Assembly (NCBI GenBank): GCA_027575765.1
Contig: JANBPT010000243.1
Span: 1-51,566, forward strand
DNA: 51,566 nucleotides
Source: Tieghemiomyces parasiticus
Lineage: Eukaryota > Kickxellomycota > Dimargaritomycetes > Dimargaritales > Dimargaritaceae
Direction: 5' to 3'
Shown here in pieces: positions 9,283 to 19,628 of this stretch (position 1 is the first letter of the stretch; each line of letters starts with the position of its first letter). The position numbers were made by a program, and so were the translations under genes. Below the pieces are notes generated by a model. It had not been told where the DNA came from, did not search any database, and worked only from the letters and a program-made list of their open reading frames with translations.

Positions 9283-12105
9283 TCACTTAGCCCCCTGGAC
9301 GAAGGGATGCAGCAACAGGGCGTCCGCCGCGGGCCGTTGAAGGTAGTCCAGGGCCAGGGTCTGGGTTAGAAAGTCACGGGCCTCGGCGGAGATATCCTCT
9401 GGGATGGCTGGGGAGGTGTTGCTACCAATCTTGAACATGGCCTGCATCTCGGTAAAGTTGGGGAAGGGGTGCTCGCCGGTAAGCATCTCAATGACTAGAC
9501 AGCCTAGGCTCCACACATCAGCTTTGCGGGTGTAGTGCGTCTTCTTGACCACCTCGGGCGCCATCCAAAACACAGAGCCCTTGAGCGACGCGCGGTTGGA
9601 GATGAGGGACAGGCGGTCCTCGTCGGGCTCAATCTTTTTGGAGATGCCAAAGTCGGAGATCTTGATGCCGCCCTTGATGTCGACCAAAATGTTGCCACCC
9701 TTGATGTCGCGGTGGATAATCTCGCGCTCGTGCAGGTACTGGAGGCCCTTGAGAATCTGCCGCACAAACGAGCGCACCAAAGTCTCCTGCAGGGGGCCGT
9801 AGTTGGCCAGCATGGCCGCCACCGACCCGCCGGGCACGTACTCGAGGAAAATGTTGAGGTGTGCGTCGTCCAGCTGCGAGCCTAAGTAGCGTACAATGTG
9901 AGGGTGGCGCAGATCCTGCAGAATCTTAATCTCGAACTGCAACGCGTCCAGCATCAGTTTTTTGCGGGCCTCGCTGGGAGAGTCTTCCCGAGGGATCTCG
10001 ACCTGCTTGACGGCCATGAGTTCGCCGCTGAGGGCATTGAGGCCAAGGTATACGTTGCCGAAGGAACCCATGCCGATGAGGGCACCCTGGATCCATTTAG
10101 AGGGGGGCTCCTGGGTCTCGGTGGGGGGTTCGTCCTCAGCGGGCTCGTCGGCGTCCTCGGCGGCGGAGGGTTCCGGATCAGGCTCGGCCGCGAGAACGGG
10201 GGCCGGGATCGGGGGGACGGGTACCGTGGGGGCGGGAGCCAGGAAGGAGTGGCGGTGACCGGTTCCGCCAGCGACCAGTTCGACCCCAGCGGGTACGGCC
10301 AGGGCCGGGGAGGCCGGTAGGGAGGTCTCGGTGCTGGGCGTGGTGGGAGGCCGGGTCGCCGGGCCAGGAGCGTCGCCCCCGCTGGGGGAGGGGAGGGTCA
10401 CAGGGGGCTGTGGGGTGGGCGGTTTGGCCGGGGGGGCGGGGGCGGGGCGTTGGTCCTCGACGGTGGCGCGGGCCCGCCGTATTCCGGCCCCGGGGAGAAA
10501 ACTGGCGATCCCGCGGGCCCGACCACCGGCCTGCTTGTCGGAGATAACGGAGGCCCGGATCATGGAGAAGCGGGCCTTCTCCTCGTTACCGGGGAAGTAC
10601 TGGGCCAGGTTGGATGAGATGAGCTCGGAGGGAGGCCGCTCGCCAAAGAAATTGGCCACCTTCTTGTGGCTCTGCGGATTGAGCTTGGTGGCGGGCGGGG
10701 AAGTGGCCGACGGGGACGGTTCGGGCCGGTCGGCAGGAATCTGTTCGAGGATGCGGATGGTCTCATTGAGGTCACGCCGCCGTCGGCTGTCCTGGCTGTG
10801 GTAGGGCTGGTGCTTAATGCGCAGGATAAGCTTCTCACGTTCTAGCCGCGCGGCGTTGGAGCATAGGACAAACAGTTCCTCGTCGGACAGACTCTTAGCC
10901 GACCCCTCAACACCTGACACGCTGAAGAGAGAGTAGCGGTCGAGGTCGGTGGCAATCTGGAAGCTAGCCAGGATGCGGGCCAGGATGGTCCGGCCGTCGG
11001 GGGCGTCCGTCACATCGACCAGCCGGGTTTCATTGGCGCCGCTCACCACACGCACGCAGCGTCGCTGGCCGTGCGGGCGGCGCAGGGACAGCGAGTCGGC
11101 CAGGTGCGAAATGTCGCTGTCCGCGGTGGTGCCAAAGAACTCGGAGAGCTGCGAGCGCAGACTGTCCAGGGTGATGTCGGGCGGGTCGTGGGGACGGGGC
11201 CGGTGGGAGCGGCGGCCGCCCTTGGCGGGGACCGGGACGCCACCCAAGAGTGCGGCCTGGAGGGTTTCAGCGGCACGGTTAGTGGCAGGCTCGCCGCGCG
11301 GAGCGTCAGCCAGTAGGGACGACATGGGCCGGGGCCGGCGCTTCGACAGGAGGGGGGCCACGCTGGATAGCGTGGTGGTGGACGCGGTCGACGGGGGCGG
11401 AGGGTGGGCCGGACTGCCTGGAGCGGAGCCGGCCGGGCCCAGACGTGGCGAAGCAGCGTGCGGGGTGGGCGGGGCGAGGTGGCGCGGAGAGGCCGGGACG
11501 GAGGCGGCCGAATCGGGCCGTGCGGGGTGCTCAGCGGCCAGCGGAAGGGAGACGGCGGAGCCCCCCGGGGGAAGATGGTGCGGCGACGAGGCGGTGGGTG
11601 AGGCCGAGTGGTCGGCGGTGAGCGGGAGTGAGCTGGACGAGCCGCTGGGGACGGGGTCGACGGGGTCGGGGTCGCGGTGAGACTGGCACTGGCGCTGAAA
11701 ATTTTTTATGGCCACCGACAGGCGGATACGCTCGCCAACCTTGGTGATACTGAGCTGACGCAGCAGCCGGTAGTCAAGCTCGAAGAGAAGGTCACCGGTG
11801 ATGTTGTTATCGGCAAACACCTGGGCGTACTGGCTGAGGTGGTTGTCGTGCAACCAGCGGGTCACTGCGGCCTCGTCCCAGCGGCTGACCTGGGCCAGTG
11901 AGTACCGCGGCCGCAACTCAGGCGACGAGGCGGACGAGGTGAAGGAATAACTGTGCTTCAGCGGGGAGGAGGCCATGGAGGCGGGGCGGTCGGGATAGCG
12001 GATGAAGGGGAGGGAATGGGATGGGCGAGATGATGAGGCGGAAGGAACGAGGTGGGCTGGGAAGGTGTGAGGGGTGGTGCGAGGGGAGGAGTGGCACGAA
12101 TCCAC
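9283..12105 (-). CDS. STE11: MAPKKK of the Ste11/Byr2 type
   Basis: A 940-residue single-exon serine/threonine kinase, the MAPK kinase kinase of pheromone/filamentation/stress cascades. Domains in order: SAM at about 73-137 (SRWDEAAVTRWL onward); a Pro/Ser/Ala-rich linker; Ras-association domain at about 348-431; another disordered Pro-rich linker; protein kinase at about 670-937. The kinase has a Gly-rich loop (GMGSFGNVY), catalytic Lys near 700, HRDIKGGN near 798-805, DFG near 818-820 and the APE motif in WMAPEVV, so it should be active. SAM plus RA plus C-terminal kinase is the Ste11/Byr2 order; SAM binds the Ste50-type adaptor and RA binds Ras in known members. The first ATG gives about 43 extra residues before an inner Met at 11974-11976 (MASSPLKHS), which may be the true start. 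It is transcribed away from the aquaglyceroporin. Confidence 0.93.
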   Translation of the reverse strand: MDSCHSSPRTTPHTFPAHLVPSASSSRPSHSLPFIRYPDRPASMASSPLKHSYSFTSSASSPELRPRYSLAQVSRWDEAAVTRWLHDNHLSQYAQVFADNNITGDLLFELDYRLLRQLSITKVGERIRLSVAIKNFQRQCQSHRDPDPVDPVPSGSSSSLPLTADHSASPTASSPHHLPPGGSAVSLPLAAEHPARPDSAASVPASPRHLAPPTPHAASPRLGPAGSAPGSPAHPPPPSTASTTTLSSVAPLLSKRRPRPMSSLLADAPRGEPATNRAAETLQAALLGGVPVPAKGGRRSHRPRPHDPPDITLDSLRSQLSEFFGTTADSDISHLADSLSLRRPHGQRRCVRVVSGANETRLVDVTDAPDGRTILARILASFQIATDLDRYSLFSVSGVEGSAKSLSDEELFVLCSNAARLEREKLILRIKHQPYHSQDSRRRRDLNETIRILEQIPADRPEPSPSATSPPATKLNPQSHKKVANFFGERPPSELISSNLAQYFPGNEEKARFSMIRASVISDKQAGGRARGIASFLPGAGIRRARATVEDQRPAPAPPAKPPTPQPPVTLPSPSGGDAPGPATRPPTTPSTETSLPASPALAVPAGVELVAGGTGHRHSFLAPAPTVPVPPIPAPVLAAEPDPEPSAAEDADEPAEDEPPTETQEPPSKWIQGALIGMGSFGNVYLGLNALSGELMAVKQVEIPREDSPSEARKKLMLDALQFEIKILQDLRHPHIVRYLGSQLDDAHLNIFLEYVPGGSVAAMLANYGPLQETLVRSFVRQILKGLQYLHEREIIHRDIKGGNILVDIKGGIKISDFGISKKIEPDEDRLSLISNRASLKGSVFWMAPEVVKKTHYTRKADVWSLGCLVIEMLTGEHPFPNFTEMQAMFKIGSNTSPAIPEDISAEARDFLTQTLALDYLQRPAADALLLHPFVQGAK

Positions 12106-13252
12106 TGGGCCTGGAAGCTAGAGGGCCAAACGAGGTCAGGATTACGGCCTAATAGGTTTCGAAGGGACGGAGGCGTCTTTGGGAACGAAGAGTTCAGTCG
12201 GTTCAGAGTCCGGCGGGAGCCCTGGGGCGACACCCTGACTGGGCGCAAGAGCGTGGGTGGTCACGGCGAGGAGGAGAGAAGCCAAGGTACGGCGGCGTAG
12301 GCCTGAGTGACGGCAGGTAGAGGGTGGGGTCGGCGTGTCTGTCGGGGTAGTGGAGAGAGGGAGGGGGAGGGTCGGCACAGGTTGGTGGGAAAGTGAGGCG
12401 CAGCGTTACAGGGCCATTGTGGGACAGAGTGCAAAAAACACATCCATCGACCACCTTGGGATACAGCCCATCGTCCAAGCATCCTCTGCCCCCTCCAGCC
12501 GATGGCCAACACCCTCTACCCCCTCCGAGCCACATTGTATCCCCTCGAAATACACAAGCGAGCCCGGGTGGGGTCCTCACGGTTAGGGCCGGGGAGGCGC
12601 GTAGTATCAACCCAGCAGCCCCTTCCCGCCCCCTGCATATTGTTTGAAACCGGCCACTGTGTCCAGACGTCCACGCTCGGTCCCCGGCCGAAACGGTGGG
12701 CCGAGTAGACTGGGCATTGCCCACCGAAGGTTTAGGACGGCTGAGACTTCGCCCAGGCCCCCCAGCTCTCTCGGCCGTCGGAACTCGGCGGACGGCGGCC
12801 CACTCGCCAGGCCTGACAATGGCACCTCCTGTCCAACCACCTTGCATCCTATTTACTTTCCCAATTAGGCAGTTTCCCCACGATCCCTGTCACTTTGCCA
12901 CTTTCTTCCCGCACTGACCCTCCGGTTGATTCCGCAACCGTGACGTCGTTGGGCCGCACGGATCACATCCTTCCTTGCACGGCCGAGCCCCTCCCTGCTT
13001 GATACCGGTCCGATGCCGGCCTCCATTGACCCCACTACGACTTGCACCACGCCTGGCCGGGTCCAGCCCCGACCTTCGCATCGCTAATCTTAGGCTCGCT
13101 CATCCCGCGCTCGCTCGTTCCCCGCCCCTTTCCCCGGCTCCACCTAACCTACTGACTTTATACTCCCGACGCCGCCGCGTTCCGCCACTAACCCCCTACC
13201 TGCAGGGTCGCCCGCTACTTTCACCGACCCAACGCCGCATTCGTTTTGACCG
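12106..13252. other. Divergent intergenic region, kinase/aquaglyceroporin
   Basis: About 1.15 kb between two divergently transcribed genes, expected to hold both promoters. It is CpG-rich and pyrimidine-rich on the aquaglyceroporin side. Short overlapping open frames on both strands have no family resemblance, and no RNA gene is seen. Confidence 0.5.
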
Positions 13253-14368
13253 ATGCCTCCGAATCCCCCGCCCTTGGGCGCGGAACCCTCTTACCCGTCC
13301 AAATCTGAGCACCAACCACCCCGCAATCCGTCTTCCGAAGCCCTCGAGGTTGATCTGGGCCCCGGCGCGTTGTACAACTGGCAGCACGGGGGCCCGTCCG
13401 TCACGGCCCCCCACCCGGCCGCCCACGCAGCCCGTGACAGCCCCTCCAGTCCCGAAAGTGAGATGGATTCACCGGCCCGTCGGCGTCGCCGCCGCCACCG
13501 CCCGCGGGCCGGACCCCGGTGGCGCCGCCCCTTCTTCACCGGCAACTCGTCGTTCAGTATTTCCCTGGCGCTAGGCGACCAAGGCCCCTGGCGCCGGATC
13601 CGCTACTACTATCGCGAGTACCTCGCCGAGTTGCTAGGTACCTACGTCATGGTGCTCCTCGGCCTGGGGGTTATTTTCACCTCGGCCCTCAATGCGGACG
13701 CCAAATACCAGGCCTGGGTCCTGATCTCCCTGGCCTGGGCCTTTGCCATCATGACGGGGCTCTTCATTTCCCAGGGCGTGTCCGGCGGCCATTTAAATCC
13801 GGCCGTCACCTTGGCCTTCGCCGTGTGGCGTAAGTTCCCCTGGCGCAAGGTTCCCGGATACTGGTTTGCCCAGCTACTGGGTGCCTTTACGGCCGCCGGT
13901 ACGCTCCACCTCCTCTTTCTACAGTCGCTGAACGCCTACTCCGGGTCTCGCCGTGACGTGACGGGCCCCTACGCCACCGCCGGCCTATTTGTCACCTTCC
14001 CCATCGACGTAATCAACATCGGCACGGCCTTCCTGTCCGAAAGCCTGTCCACCGCCATCCTGGTCATTGTCGTGTTTGGCGTCACGGACCGCCACAACGT
14101 CCCACCCGTCGGCTGGGGCCCGCTCGCCCTGGGACTCACTGTTGCGGGCCTCCTCATGTCCTTGGCCTTCCAGGCAGGCGGCGCCCTCAACCCGGCCCGT
14201 GACCTAGGTCCCCGGCTCTACCTGCTGGCCGCCGGCTACGGCGTCGAGACGTTCCAAGCCCACAGTCACTACTTTTACGTGCCCGTCGTCGCCCCTTGTG
14301 TTGGTGCCGTCATTGGCGGGTTCGTATACGATCTCCTCATCATTTCTTCCCTACGCAAGGTCATTTAG
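13253..14368 (+). CDS. Aquaglyceroporin (MIP family)
   Basis: A 371-residue channel of the major intrinsic protein family, conducting glycerol and/or water across a membrane. A polar, Pro/Arg-rich N-terminal tail of about 110 residues precedes six hydrophobic segments starting near residue 120 (YYREYLAELLGTYVMVLLG). The first pore box is HLNPAVTL near residue 180 and the second is ALNPARDLGPRL near residue 308-320. Asp right after the second NPAR is the usual mark of glycerol-conducting members (GlpF/Fps1 side) as opposed to strict aquaporins; substrate is inferred from this. A single exon is enough for a full-length protein. Gating regions like those of yeast Fps1 are not recognisable. Confidence 0.93.
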   Translation: MPPNPPPLGAEPSYPSKSEHQPPRNPSSEALEVDLGPGALYNWQHGGPSVTAPHPAAHAARDSPSSPESEMDSPARRRRRRHRPRAGPRWRRPFFTGNSSFSISLALGDQGPWRRIRYYYREYLAELLGTYVMVLLGLGVIFTSALNADAKYQAWVLISLAWAFAIMTGLFISQGVSGGHLNPAVTLAFAVWRKFPWRKVPGYWFAQLLGAFTAAGTLHLLFLQSLNAYSGSRRDVTGPYATAGLFVTFPIDVINIGTAFLSESLSTAILVIVVFGVTDRHNVPPVGWGPLALGLTVAGLLMSLAFQAGGALNPARDLGPRLYLLAAGYGVETFQAHSHYFYVPVVAPCVGAVIGGFVYDLLIISSLRKVI

Positions 14369-16091
14369 AGGCGCGGTGACATGGTATAAATCGTTCGGAA
14401 ATTGCCCAACGTTTGTAATATACTTCGCGTCCATATAAAACATTTACCATTGCTGTATACTACCTGCCAAGTCCGCTACGGCTCTCCTTATTAACAGATG
14501 CTTGAAGGACGGTGTCACATGGAAGTTAGGCGGGGGTTCGGATACCTTGGCACCACTTCGACATCTCCAACGTGGAAAAAATGTCAATCTTTGCGGCCAA
14601 GGGTTAATGGTTCTCTAAACGGTGTACTTTCGCAATGGGGTCATGCCAGAGCGGCGCTGGCGGCAGCGATACAAGCACGACGGAAACGTACCTGCCCGAA
14701 CTGGCGCATACCAAATTCATAGGCGTATTATTATGGGGAGGCCGTCGTGGGCGCTATATCGGCGCTTCACGCATTGGTTCCCAGGCCTGGGACGGCGACT
14801 TGCGATGCGGGTCGCACACTATGAATTACAGAAGTCTTGTCGATCGGGACAACAACGCCCAGGTTTAACAGGTCGCGGCCAGTGAAGCCCCTTCGTCGAA
14901 ACTTGAGTATACTGCGGGCCTAACGGGCTTGAGTTGGTGCTGAACGACTTTGGAGCCCCTGATGCCGGCGACAGGGGTTCGCCGGTGCGTTGTACACGTT
15001 GGCCCAAATCACGTCACCGATTTCGACGGCATGCCATTGAAAGACGCTGGCCTCCATGAAGACTTACAGGACATTGGTCACACCATTATGCCCGAGGATG
15101 GCGCTGATCCTTGGTGGGTTTTCACCATTAACGGAGTTCTGTGTCCCCGGGTACCTGTGCAACGTGATACGCGTAACGTTAATTAGAAGCGGGGCAGGTC
15201 CAGTTCGGCCATGTATCAGTCCTGGGGAGCGTTGCCTTTGATAAAGGCGGGGCCCTGCCCGCACCGAGTGAAATTATGCGGTCCAATGGGCCACCAATCC
15301 CTAAAACATTATCGGAAACGCTACTGACTGCGTGGACGCGGGCTAGCCACTTGACGAGCGTGGCGTGATAAGGGAGTGTAGAAGGCTCAGTGTGACGGTA
15401 GGTTGTACGATTTTGCCTTGTAGTCCGTATCCGTCACTAAACAGAGGGGGCTCCCAAATGGGCAGGAAAGTAAAGGGTCGGAAACAACGACCAGGTGGAT
15501 GCGGAACGCGCGATTAGGCATACGGGTGGTTGAAAAAGGTGGCCGTAAGGAGCAAGCGTGGGTGTCCGTTATGGTACACGCACGGGAGCGGTTTATAAAA
15601 AAGGGGGCCTGGAGCCATCGGCAGAGTATGGGATATCTCATATGGACATTTGGAAATACATTTGAATCAGTTAAACACGAACGTGCTGTTTATTGTCCAC
15701 AATTTTTCAAGACAAGATGGCAAAGACGCACGTTAAATAAGGCTCGGGTTGCGAGGAGGGGCAGGGGTTGTTAAGGCCATGTCGGCGGGGCGTTGGATGG
15801 TATGCGCAACAGGGCACCTTTCAACGTTACGGCTTAGATCTATGGGCACAGCCAGATCGCAGGTCACCATGCCCGTTTCGGAAAGCACAGAAACAGCGCC
15901 AAAGTTTGGTAACGGATCATAGCTGGTGTGTATTGCTTTAAGCCGGTGTCTAAGGGAAAGGGACTGTCTAATATTATTCACGTCATATCGGCCCTCCCTC
16001 CTCCTGCGTTACGGTCGCCCCTTCGCTACCCGTGTTTAGGATGCACACGCGCTACGCTGATAAGCCTTTCATGGCCACATCTAAATAAAGG
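14369..16091. other. Intergenic region, no gene recognised
   Basis: About 1.7 kb between the aquaglyceroporin stop and the RKI1 stop. Several open frames of 60-90 codons occur on both strands, but none shows a domain, a codon pattern like the neighbours or a splice-linked continuation. I found no tRNA A-box/B-box pair. It holds the 3' ends of both flanking genes. Confidence 0.45.
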
Positions 16092-17248
16092 CTAACGTTC
16101 CCGAACGCTGCCATCGGCCTGGCCAAAGTAGGCCCGGGCAGCCATTCCGCAAAACAGACCGACCTCCACCACGCCAGGCAGCTGGATCAGTCGCTCAAAC
16201 AGCACCTGCGGGGCGGAGATACGACCAAAGTCCACGTCCAAGACAAAGTTGCCGTTGTCGGTCACGACAGGGCCGGCCTTGCGCTGGGCCATCCGCAGAG
16301 TAGGTTGCGGGGTTGGGGCGGTAAAGAGGCCAGGGCCGCTACCTGGTGTGATGGCCGCAATTTGGCGCTGGACGGTGGCGTAGGCGAAGGGCACCACCTC
16401 GACGGGTACGCCCTGGGTCCACTGGGGGGGGGAGATCAAAGGTGGGTGGAGCGGAAGAGTAGACGGCGGTCAATGGAGGCTGTATGCAAGGTGTCCCAGC
16501 GTTCTACGACGGGCGTGTGTATCCGCCGACTTACCTGTTGGCCGAGTTGAGTGGAGTCCTTACGGTGGTCTGTGGGTGTAGCGGGGGCCATCGATGGGTG
16601 CAGGAGTAGGTGAGTAAGGTGGACGGGTGCCCCGTGATCCCATCGTGAACGGGGTAGCCCAACACTGAGCCCGGAACCCAAAGCAATCGCTGCTTGAGAC
16701 TTACCGGCAATCAGGATGAAAGTGTCGGAGGCGGCAGCCACGACCTTCTCGCGCAGCTGTGCAGCCCCGCCTCCCTTGATGGCGTTGAGCTGGGCGTCGA
16801 CCTGGGGGCCAAGATAGGAACAAGGATCGCAAACGGTTAATCACTGGGTCAGCGGCGGACCAGGGGCCGTCGGGGTTAGTCGAACCGACAATGAGCAAAA
16901 GTCCAGGGCGTGGCACTCAGCCAGGAGGGACCAGAAACCTACTTCGTCGGCGCCGTCGATGGTCAGGTCAACCCTGGGAAACTCGTCTAGGTCGCCGACC
17001 CGGAACCCAAGCTCGACAAGGAGCTGGCGACTCTGGAAACTGGTGGGCACGCAGACCAGGTCAGGGTGGAGGCGCTCGCGGATCGCGGCTAGGCGGTGGA
17101 CGGCATACACAATGGTAGAGCCGCTACCGACGCCCAAAACTCGGACGGCCGGAGTAACGTGGTTGTCGACGGCCCGGTGGGCGGCGAGCTCCTTGGCCTG
17201 CTCGACAAGGTCCGGCGGGGACGAAGGTGACATGGCTGAGTAGCTCAA
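16092..17248 (-). CDS. RKI1: Ribose-5-phosphate isomerase A (4 exons)
   Basis: Converts ribulose-5-phosphate to ribose-5-phosphate in the non-oxidative pentose phosphate pathway, in the cytosol. Exons on the minus strand: 17248-16943, 16801-16705, 16569-16535 (35 nt) and 16421-16092, giving 255 residues, close to the usual RpiA length. Visible family motifs are GVGSGSTI (sugar-phosphate loop), TIDGADEVD split across intron 1, NAIKGGGAAQLREK, and ADHRKDSTQLGQQW joined from exons 2-4. The catalytic Asp and Glu (GADE) and the Lys and Glu (KGGG, LREK) are kept. Introns are 141, 135 and 113 bp with GT-AG ends; the last has a run of C before its AG. The first ATG is used; a second Met five codons later is equally possible. 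Confidence 0.93.
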
Positions 17249-17755
17249 GAGGACGAAGGGCTGGGGTAATCAAGAAGACAAGTAATGGATAGGGAATGCG
17301 ACAGGTGCTGGGAGCGAGGGACCAGTTAATAAAGGGAGGGGGTGAAAGCGGAGGTGAGTTGCATATGACTCAGCAGCGCACGCCTCGATGCTTACGAGGC
17401 CAACTCCCCTCGCGAGGGTTACGTCGCCCGACGGACTGGCTCAACAGGCGGTGGAGTGTGAAAATGGGCCACGGCGAATTTTGAAACCAGGGCTCTAACC
17501 TGAGGCGCCTGAGCAACGCCTACGCTGCACCTGCCCTGGGTGAGATGTGTGAGCTGTTAAGGCACATGCGGCTCGACAGGTCAAGCTGGCACGCGGAGCA
17601 GAGTCCTGGCCAGGTCGCCGTCACAAATTGCTCGGCCTACCGTATGCGTGGATTCAAATATATAGGTATATATTTATTCTTCGTCCGATTCGCCCTGCTT
17701 TGCGCTCCACTCTGTGCTTAATCCCTCCCCGCTACCTCATCACTGGCCCGCCATC
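17249..17755. promoter_or_regulatory. Divergent promoter region RKI1 / PAF1
   Basis: These 507 bp separate the start codons of RKI1 (-) and PAF1 (+). A strong TATA-like AT stretch, about 17656-17676 (AAATATATAGGTATATATTT), lies 80-100 bp upstream of the PAF1 ATG. No other element can be named. Confidence 0.55.
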
Positions 17756-19198
17756 ATGAGCACCAAACGGTAAACTATGCGGGCCCCCCATCCGATGCCA
17801 TCCCCCCTACTACTCCTCCGACTTAGAACTAACCGCCCACGATCTCACCCGCCCTTCAACCCTTCCCTCAATCTATCCAGTAAACCGGGGTCAGACTTCA
17901 TCTGCAAGGTGCGCTACACCAACGCTTTGCCTGAGCTCCCCTTTCCACCCAAATTACTGACGGCCAGCACCGATGATTACCACCAGGACCTGTGTCGGCA
18001 CCGCACCGTGAGCTTAGCAGAGCGCCTGCCATTCCCGCTTTACGCCGACGCGGACTTGGGCATGCCCCTCGACCTCATTCTACTCAACGCCTTCGACGAC
18101 AGCCACAGCCCCACTGGTAGGTATTCCCCCCCCCGGATCGGGTCTACTCTCATCAAGACAGCACACTATTTACACCAACGACCAATACGTCTACTTCGCC
18201 TCCCAAACTCCACCGGATCAGCCCCCGTCTACGAGCTTGACCCGGCCGACGCCGAACTCCTCACCCCGCCCGTGGCCGAGGGGGCCGCCGCCCGGGCGCG
18301 GGCTGGGGCCGTGACATGGCTACGCCGTACTGAGTATATCGCCTCGGACCTGGGCCGGACGAGCTCAAGGACCGCTGCCACCGCCCCGCGTGGACGGACG
18401 CCGGCCGTCCCTACCAGCACCGCTGATATATCACGTCGCGGGCAGATCGCCACCATCGACCGGACGTTTGAGTGGGCCGCCGGACTGGGTGCGGAGGGCC
18501 TCGACACCTGGCGCCACCCCACTCGGCCGGGCGTGCACGCCGTGGCGTCCTATTCCGTACTGCCCAACACGGCCGCCTGGGAGAGCACCTTCTCCTACTG
18601 CACGTTCGATACGGCCCCCGCCGTCGAGACCACCCAGGACGCCGACGATCTGGTCCTGCTCCGTCCCACCCCCAGTGGGACTGAGCCGCAGGGCTACTAC
18701 ATCGCAGCCTACGTTCCCGACGAGGTTAGCGCGACGTCCTTGCGCAAACGCCGCCGCACCGGCGAGTCCGCCGGACCGTCTGATTCCGAGGTAAGGACCC
18801 CCGGTGCCATGTTAGGGGCTCATTTAACCCCCCGAGGCCGTCGCTACCCACCCCCCTCTCCTTTCTATCCCTCCCTCCTTTTTTTTGTTAACCAAATGTA
18901 CTCTATTTGACCACTCTTCTGCTCTCCTCATATTTAGCCCCTCTACTTCCGGCATGGCCGCGACTTCACCTGCGAGAAGCAGGTCTTCCCGGACCTCACC
19001 CAGCTGGACTTTGCACTAGGGTCCGACGGGACAGCCCTCTACGTACCGGTATCGTCACGGCTGGCCCTGCGCAAGAAGCGGGCGGCGCGTAGACGTACGT
19101 CGGCGTACGGCAGCCTCCGTGACGAGCTCGAAGACGTCATCGCCCCGGCCGCCCTGGAAGTATCCCTTGAACCGAATACGGGGGACGCCGCGTCCTAA
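17756..19198 (+). CDS. PAF1: RNA polymerase II-associated factor Paf1
   Basis: Subunit of the nuclear Paf1 complex that travels with RNA polymerase II and promotes elongation and histone modification. The proposed start is a 14-nt first exon (17756-17769, coding MSTK plus part of Arg). Then exons 17881-18116, 18222-18790 and 18938-19198 give about 359 residues. Splicing exon 1 to 2 yields KRKPGSDFICKVRY, typical of Paf1 N-termini. Further family marks are LPELPFPPKLL, DADLGMPLDLI, YELDPADAELL and WLRRTEYIASDL. The internal intron 18117-18221 is 105 bp and keeps the frame open, so a retained form (394 residues) is possible; splicing fits the family better. The C-terminus is basic then acidic. 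The next gene is convergent. Confidence 0.9.
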
Positions 19199-19628
19199 AA
19201 GGTGACGACAGCGCGTCCACCAGGCGACGTCTCTCTTATGCAAGGTTGTTTATAAAGACCCAGTTACATTCGGCCTTATCTGCATAGATCAACGAGGGGA
19301 CCCAGGCCATACTTTGCCATGGGAGCACCAGAGAAACGGGAAGGTTGGGATGATATTACGCGCACTGGCGGCCGTAGTCTATTCGTCACGCATTCCCATC
19401 GAACCGCCCATCTCGCCCCCAAGGACCTGCCACCTGTTTAGACTACAGACCTCCTTACGGGCTGCCCCTATCACCTTCACTGAAAAGGCAACGGGAGGAC
19501 AGGCTGGGTTTGGCGGACAGGGGGGGGGGGGCTACCGCCACGGTTGCTGTAGGAAAGCCGTGAGCTGCTGCGCCCCTGCCGGACCGAGGGTCGGTAACCG
19601 AGTCGCCCACGCCTACACGACAGGTGAA
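19199..19628. other. Convergent intergenic region PAF1 / FAAP24-like
   Basis: These 430 bp lie between two stop codons and should hold both 3' UTRs. A run of 12 G's occurs at 19520-19531. Nothing else is recognised. Confidence 0.5.

Noticed and set aside
9504..11680. Several open frames of 80-240 codons opposite or overlapping the kinase gene
   Set aside because: They are GC-rich shadow frames, full of Arg, Ala and Gly, explained by the strong codon bias of the kinase.
14640..14990. tRNA-like pieces (A-box-like TGCCAGAGCGG, B-box-like GGGTTCGCC)
   Set aside because: They are about 320 bp apart and no acceptor stem can be folded; no tRNA gene was found in the window by eye.
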